From Candidatus Methanomethylophilus alvi Mx1201 (lineage in GTDB: Archaea; Thermoplasmatota; Thermoplasmata; Methanomassiliicoccales; Methanomethylophilaceae): a DNA stretch of 64,000 nt. Where the stretch lies: positions 186,001-250,000 of the forward strand of contig NC_020913.1 in assembly GCF_000300255.2 (NCBI RefSeq), written 5' to 3'. Each line of letters starts with the position of its first letter. Within the stretch, counting starts at the first letter, position 1. The translations under genes were made by a program, and so were the position numbers. Positions 60,676 to 64,000 of this stretch are shown one piece after another. The notes below the pieces were generated by a model. That model had not been told where the DNA came from, searched no databases, and was given only the letters and a program-made list of their open reading frames with translations.

Positions 60676-61368
60676 TCAGCATTTCATCTCTGTCACGGTA
60701 CCGTCTTTGTGAGCAACGACGGCCGCGGCGGCCATATTGAGGAACAGTCCGCATTCGACGACCCCGGGGATCGTATCTATGGCGGATTGAAGGAAGAACG
60801 GCTTGTCGATCTGCGGGAATTTGCAGTCGTAGATGTAGTTGCCTCCGTCGGAGACGAAAGGCTCGCCGCCCTTCATCCTAAGTACGGGCTCGCATCCCTG
60901 GAGTTTGAGTCCGTATGCGGTCCTGACGTGACCAAATCTGCACACCTCTACAGGAAGTGAGGTCTTGACACCCAGACTCTCGACGATCTTGGACTCGTCC
61001 ACGACGATGACCTCCATCTGGGTCGCGGCGGCGACGATCTTCTCCCTCAGGAGGGCTCCTCCGAGTCCTTTGATGAGGTTCAGTTTTGGATCGACCTCGT
61101 CGGCCCCGTCGATCGTGACGTCGATGTAGTCAACATCGTTTATGTCCACGACCTCGATGCCGTTCTCCACGGCGATGTCCTCGGTCTGCTGGGACGTGGC
61201 GACGCATTTCAATCTGTAACCCTGTTTGACGAGTTCTGCGACCCTCATGATGGCGAAGTATGCGGTGCTTCCGGTACCGAGACCTACGGTCATGCCGTCT
61301 TTCACATACTCGTCAACCGCTTTCTCGGCCGCAGCCTTCTTCATCGCCTTGGGGTCGCATTCTGTCAT
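60676..61368 (-). CDS. rpiA: Ribose-5-phosphate isomerase A
   Basis: 230 aa from ATG at 61368. Signature parts: MTVGLGTGSTAYFAI (phosphate loop), VTIDGADEVDPKLNLIKG with catalytic Asp residues, GGALLREKIVAAAT, and VSDGGNYIYDCKF. It interconverts ribose-5- and ribulose-5-phosphate for nucleotide synthesis. A longer frame upstream is AT-mixed and disfavoured. Confidence 0.95.
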   Translation of the reverse strand: MTECDPKAMKKAAAEKAVDEYVKDGMTVGLGTGSTAYFAIMRVAELVKQGYRLKCVATSQQTEDIAVENGIEVVDINDVDYIDVTIDGADEVDPKLNLIKGLGGALLREKIVAAATQMEVIVVDESKIVESLGVKTSLPVEVCRFGHVRTAYGLKLQGCEPVLRMKGGEPFVSDGGNYIYDCKFPQIDKPFFLQSAIDTIPGVVECGLFLNMAAAAVVAHKDGTVTEMKC

Positions 61369-61434
61369 GGTCGCTTTCCTCTTCGGCGCCCATCGACGAA
61401 AAATCATTTAAGGATAGCGCAGGTTGGACACCGT

Positions 61435-62106
61435 ATGCGCTTGGCGTCGCTGTATTCCGGAGGGAAGGATTCCGCATTCTCCCTGTATCTGGCGGAGCAA
61501 CAGGGTCACGATGTCCCTTATCTGGTCAACATAGTCCCGGAGGACAGGGCTTCGTGGATCTTCCACACCCCGAACCTCAACACGGTGCCGGCGATGGCCG
61601 AGTCCATGGGTAAAAAATTGGTTCTGGGTCATAGTACCGGGGAGGAGGGCAGCGATATGGAGGGCATGCGCAGGGCCCTCGAAGGTCTGGATGTCGAGGG
61701 TATAGTCACAGGTGCCATATGGTCCGACTACCAGTGGGACAGGATGAACATGGTCTGCGGCGATCTGGGTCTTAAGCTCATAGCCCCTCTGTGGAGGAAG
61801 GACCAGGACATGCTTATGGACCAGATGCTCGATGCCGGGATCGAGGCCGTGATAGTCGGGTGCTATGCCGAGGGTTTCGACGAGTCGTGGTTAGGAAGGC
61901 CGATAGATGCCGAGACCGTGAAGGACCTCAAACGTCTGAGGGCGAAGTATCATATCAGCATCATGGGCGAGGGAGGGGAGTACGAGTCGATGGCGCTTTA
62001 TTCCCCCTTATATTCCAAAAGACTCAGGATCGTCTCCTCCGAAAGGGAATGGTCCAGAAACAACGGGACGCTCCATGTCAGGGAGCTGGTCCCCGATACC
62101 CAGTGA
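61435..62106 (+). CDS. dph6: Diphthine-ammonia ligase-like PP-loop ATPase
   Basis: 223 aa of the Dph6/MJ0570 (DUF71) type. PP-loop LYSGGKDSAFSLYLAEQQ at residues 7-24, EGIVTGAIWSDYQWDRMN near 97, and the C-terminal GEGGEYESMAL. The family amidates diphthine on EF2 in eukaryotes and archaea. It stands divergent from rpiA with a short shared promoter gap (aaaatcatttaagg near 61400). Confidence 0.88.
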   Translation: MRLASLYSGGKDSAFSLYLAEQQGHDVPYLVNIVPEDRASWIFHTPNLNTVPAMAESMGKKLVLGHSTGEEGSDMEGMRRALEGLDVEGIVTGAIWSDYQWDRMNMVCGDLGLKLIAPLWRKDQDMLMDQMLDAGIEAVIVGCYAEGFDESWLGRPIDAETVKDLKRLRAKYHISIMGEGGEYESMALYSPLYSKRLRIVSSEREWSRNNGTLHVRELVPDTQ

Positions 62107-62217
62107 TGCGGTCCCTCAACATGGTGATGGGGCCGCGGATGCCCGGTCGGGGATACATGTATGCTGCCTGGAACATCCAGAATATGGCATGCAGTGACAC
62201 GGGGTCTGGATCCGTCT

Positions 62218-64000
62218 TTACTCATGCGTTATGGATCCGGGTTCGAATCTTCCCAGGCGCAGGGCGTTGGCCGTTACGGAAAGCGAAGAGCAGGCCATGG
62301 CCGCTGCGGCGAGCATCGGCATGTGGGTGAATTCCCCCATCCCCAGAATGTAGGGGAGGCCTGCCGCTATCGGGATACAGATGGCGTTGTATACGAATGC
62401 CAGGAAGAGGTTCTGGCGTATGTTCCTCACCGTGGCCCTGCCTATCTCCAGGACTGTCGGTACCGTGCGGAGGTCCGTGTTCATCAGGACCACGTCGGCC
62501 GCACCTATGGCTATGTCGGTTCCGGAGCCGACGGCCATGCCCACATTGGCCTGGGTCAGGGCAGGGGCATCGTTTATTCCGTCCCCCACCATGGCCACGG
62601 TCTTCTGTTTTATCTGGAGTTCCTTGACTATATCGATCTTGTCCTTCGGCATCGCACCGTAGCGGATATCGTCTATCCCGACCGTTCTGCCCACGGCCAA
62701 TGCGGTATCCCCGTTGTCGCCTGTGACCATTATAGGTGCGACTCCCAAGGATATCATGGATGCGACTGCGGATCCGGATGTCTTTTTTACAGGGTCAGAT
62801 ACCGAGATTATCCCACGGGCCTTCCCGTCCAACGCCACATATACGCAGGTCTTCGCCTCTGCGGACAGGGATGAGTATCTGGCTTCCAGCTCCGATACGT
62901 CGATACCCATCTCGGCCATGAGTGCGCCGTTGCCGACCACGGTCTTCGTCCCTTCCACGTCGCATATGACCCCGTTACCCGTCCTCGATTCGAAGGCGGT
63001 GTGGTCCGGGATATGTATGCCGTCGGCCTCGGCCCTGTGCCTGATGGCCTTGGCTATGGGGTGTTCGGAATCCTGTTCGGCCGCCGCCGCATACGGGAGT
63101 ATTATGTCATCGCTTCCATCTGGCACATATATGGAGGTCACTTCCGGACAGCCCTCGGTTATCGTCCCGGTCTTGTCCAATATGACGGCGTCCACCCTGC
63201 CGGCGGCCTCCAATGTGGCCGCACTTTTGAACAGTATCCCGTGCTTGGCCGCTTTCCCGGTCCCCATGATTATGGCCAAAGGTGTCGCGAGTCCGAGTGC
63301 GCACGGGCACGATATCACAAGGACGGATATGAGGACGGTCAAGGAGAAGGATACGCTTCTGCCGCCTGCTATGAGCCAGAGTAGACAGGATGCGACGGCT
63401 ATGCAGATGACTGCCGGAACGAATACCGCCGCAGCCCTGTCCGCGATCCTCGCGATGGGGGCCTTGGTCCCTTGCGCCCCCTCGATCATCCCCACGATCT
63501 GATACAGTACCGTATCCTTCCCCACATGGTCCGCCCTGATGCGGAGGCTGCTTTCCCCGTTGACTGTGGCCCCGTATACGCCGTCCCCCGGTCTCTTGGA
63601 TACGGGGGCACTCTCCCCCGTGAGCATGGACTCGTCCACGCTGGAACATCCTTCCATCACGGTCCCGTCGGCCGGTATGCCTTCCCCCGGCCTCACGAGG
63701 ACGACGTCTCCTTCGACCAGTTCGTCGGCCGGTATGCGGACCTCTTTTCCTCCGCGGATCACGGAAGCCTCGCTGGGCCTCATGTCCATGAGTCCGGATA
63801 CGGCATCGTTCGTCCTGACTTTGCCCATGGCCTCCAGATATTTTCCCACCGATACGAAGGCGATGATCATGGCCGCCGAATCGAATGTAAGGTGGTCGGC
63901 CATCCCCGTATCGCCGCCGAATACCGACAATGTGCAATATGTCCCGTAAAGGAATCCTACCCCCGATCCCAGACAGATGAGCGAATCCATATTCGGGCTC
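62218..64000 (-). CDS. copA: Copper-translocating P1B-type ATPase, N-terminus beyond window
   Basis: Partial; about 590 residues visible with the gene running off the right end. P-type motifs in order: TGES ([11 protein letters not shown]), the ion-binding [14 protein letters not shown] (CPC), DKTGTITEG with the phosphorylated Asp, [22 protein letters not shown]. The CPC motif and C-terminal helices fit P1B-1 Cu(I) exporters. Metal-binding N-terminal domains would be outside the window. Silver or other soft metals are alternatives. Confidence 0.92.
   Translation of the reverse strand, partial: SPNMDSLICLGSGVGFLYGTYCTLSVFGGDTGMADHLTFDSAAMIIAFVSVGKYLEAMGKVRTNDAVSGLMDMRPSEASVIRGGKEVRIPADELVEGDVVLVRPGEGIPADGTVMEGCSSVDESMLTGESAPVSKRPGDGVYGATVNGESSLRIRADHVGKDTVLYQIVGMIEGAQGTKAPIARIADRAAAVFVPAVICIAVASCLLWLIAGGRSVSFSLTVLISVLVISCPCALGLATPLAIIMGTGKAAKHGILFKSAATLEAAGRVDAVILDKTGTITEGCPEVTSIYVPDGSDDIILPYAAAAEQDSEHPIAKAIRHRAEADGIHIPDHTAFESRTGNGVICDVEGTKTVVGNGALMAEMGIDVSELEARYSSLSAEAKTCVYVALDGKARGIISVSDPVKKTSGSAVASMISLGVAPIMVTGDNGDTALAVGRTVGIDDIRYGAMPKDKIDIVKELQIKQKTVAMVGDGINDAPALTQANVGMAVGSGTDIAIGAADVVLMNTDLRTVPTVLEIGRATVRNIRQNLFLAFVYNAICIPIAAGLPYILGMGEFTHMPMLAAAAMACSSLSVTANALRLGRFEPGSITHE

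Overview
The window is archaeal. It carries aIF2-alpha, aIF5A, ribosomal proteins S27e and L44e, Nop5, Nop10, Nob1, a class I CCA-adding enzyme, RadA, an intron-bearing tRNA-Tyr, and five enzymes of ether-lipid synthesis (prenyl synthase, geranylgeranyl reductase, CDP-archaeol synthase, GGGP synthase, DGGGP synthase). GC content is moderately high and coding is dense, with many 1-8 nt start/stop overlaps and TATA boxes about 26 nt before leaderless starts. Every protein-gene stop codon I read is TGA or TAA, never TAG, and the DGGGP synthase gene has one in-frame TAG. With the gene content this suggests Thermoplasmata, most likely a pyrrolysine-using member of Methanomassiliicoccales. No methanogenesis gene lies here, so that placement is an inference.

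Layout. 0-7 kb: small winged-helix protein, prenyl synthase, GG reductase, Nob1 (opposite strand), then carS-pyrE-udg-HAD, followed by an ER-type signal peptidase next to a secreted protein. 7-12.5 kb: archaeal condensin operon smc-scpA-scpB and an Sm-like protein. 12.5-18.4 kb: ABC importer with a fused permease and two ATPases, a DUF47 protein and a phosphoglucosamine/phosphomannomutase. 18.4-24.6 kb (minus strand): aIF5A-agmatinase, mtnA (frameshifted)-aldolase-nop5, rtcA and a riboflavin-pathway reductase. 24.6-28.6 kb: tRNAs, a BioB-like radical SAM gene, a FrnE-like thioredoxin, a multi-zinc-ribbon protein, a truncated nitroreductase and a palindrome-rich gap beside tRNA-Val. 28.6-33.4 kb: DMT transporter, an ALDH-like protein without the catalytic Cys, a radical-SAM-like protein without its cluster cysteines, an ACT-like protein and a zinc protein. 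33.5-37.7 kb: tRNA-Leu and an operon of a membrane AlbA_2 protein, larE, larB, larC (nickel-pincer cofactor) and a small RHH-like protein.

37.8-43.1 kb: RG-rich disordered protein, PPC-domain protein, GGGP synthase, DGGGP synthase with internal TAG, tRNA G10 methyltransferase and RadA. 43.4-49.1 kb: small membrane protein, CCA enzyme, MBL hydrolase, 5'-deoxyadenosine-type deaminase, PHP and LUD proteins. 49.1-54.3 kb: two tandem cardiolipin synthases, a TetR regulator, an acetyltransferase and a ferredoxin-like protein. 54.3-57.6 kb: MazG-like, CARF/HTH and OLD-like ATPase/TOPRIM genes, a plausible defence-type cassette. 57.6-64 kb: MntP-like exporter, split tRNA-Tyr, the L44e-S27e-aIF2a-Nop10-PAC2 operon, rpiA, dph6-like and a partial copper P-type ATPase.

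Functional links: lipid assembly runs from prenyl synthase through GGGP and DGGGP synthases to CarS and GG reductase. Agmatinase sits with aIF5A, which needs polyamine for hypusination. DadD-like deaminase, MtnA and a class II aldolase form most of a 5'-deoxyadenosine/methylthioadenosine salvage route. The most unusual items are the in-frame TAG, the neighbouring pseudoenzymes and the MazG-CARF-OLD cassette.
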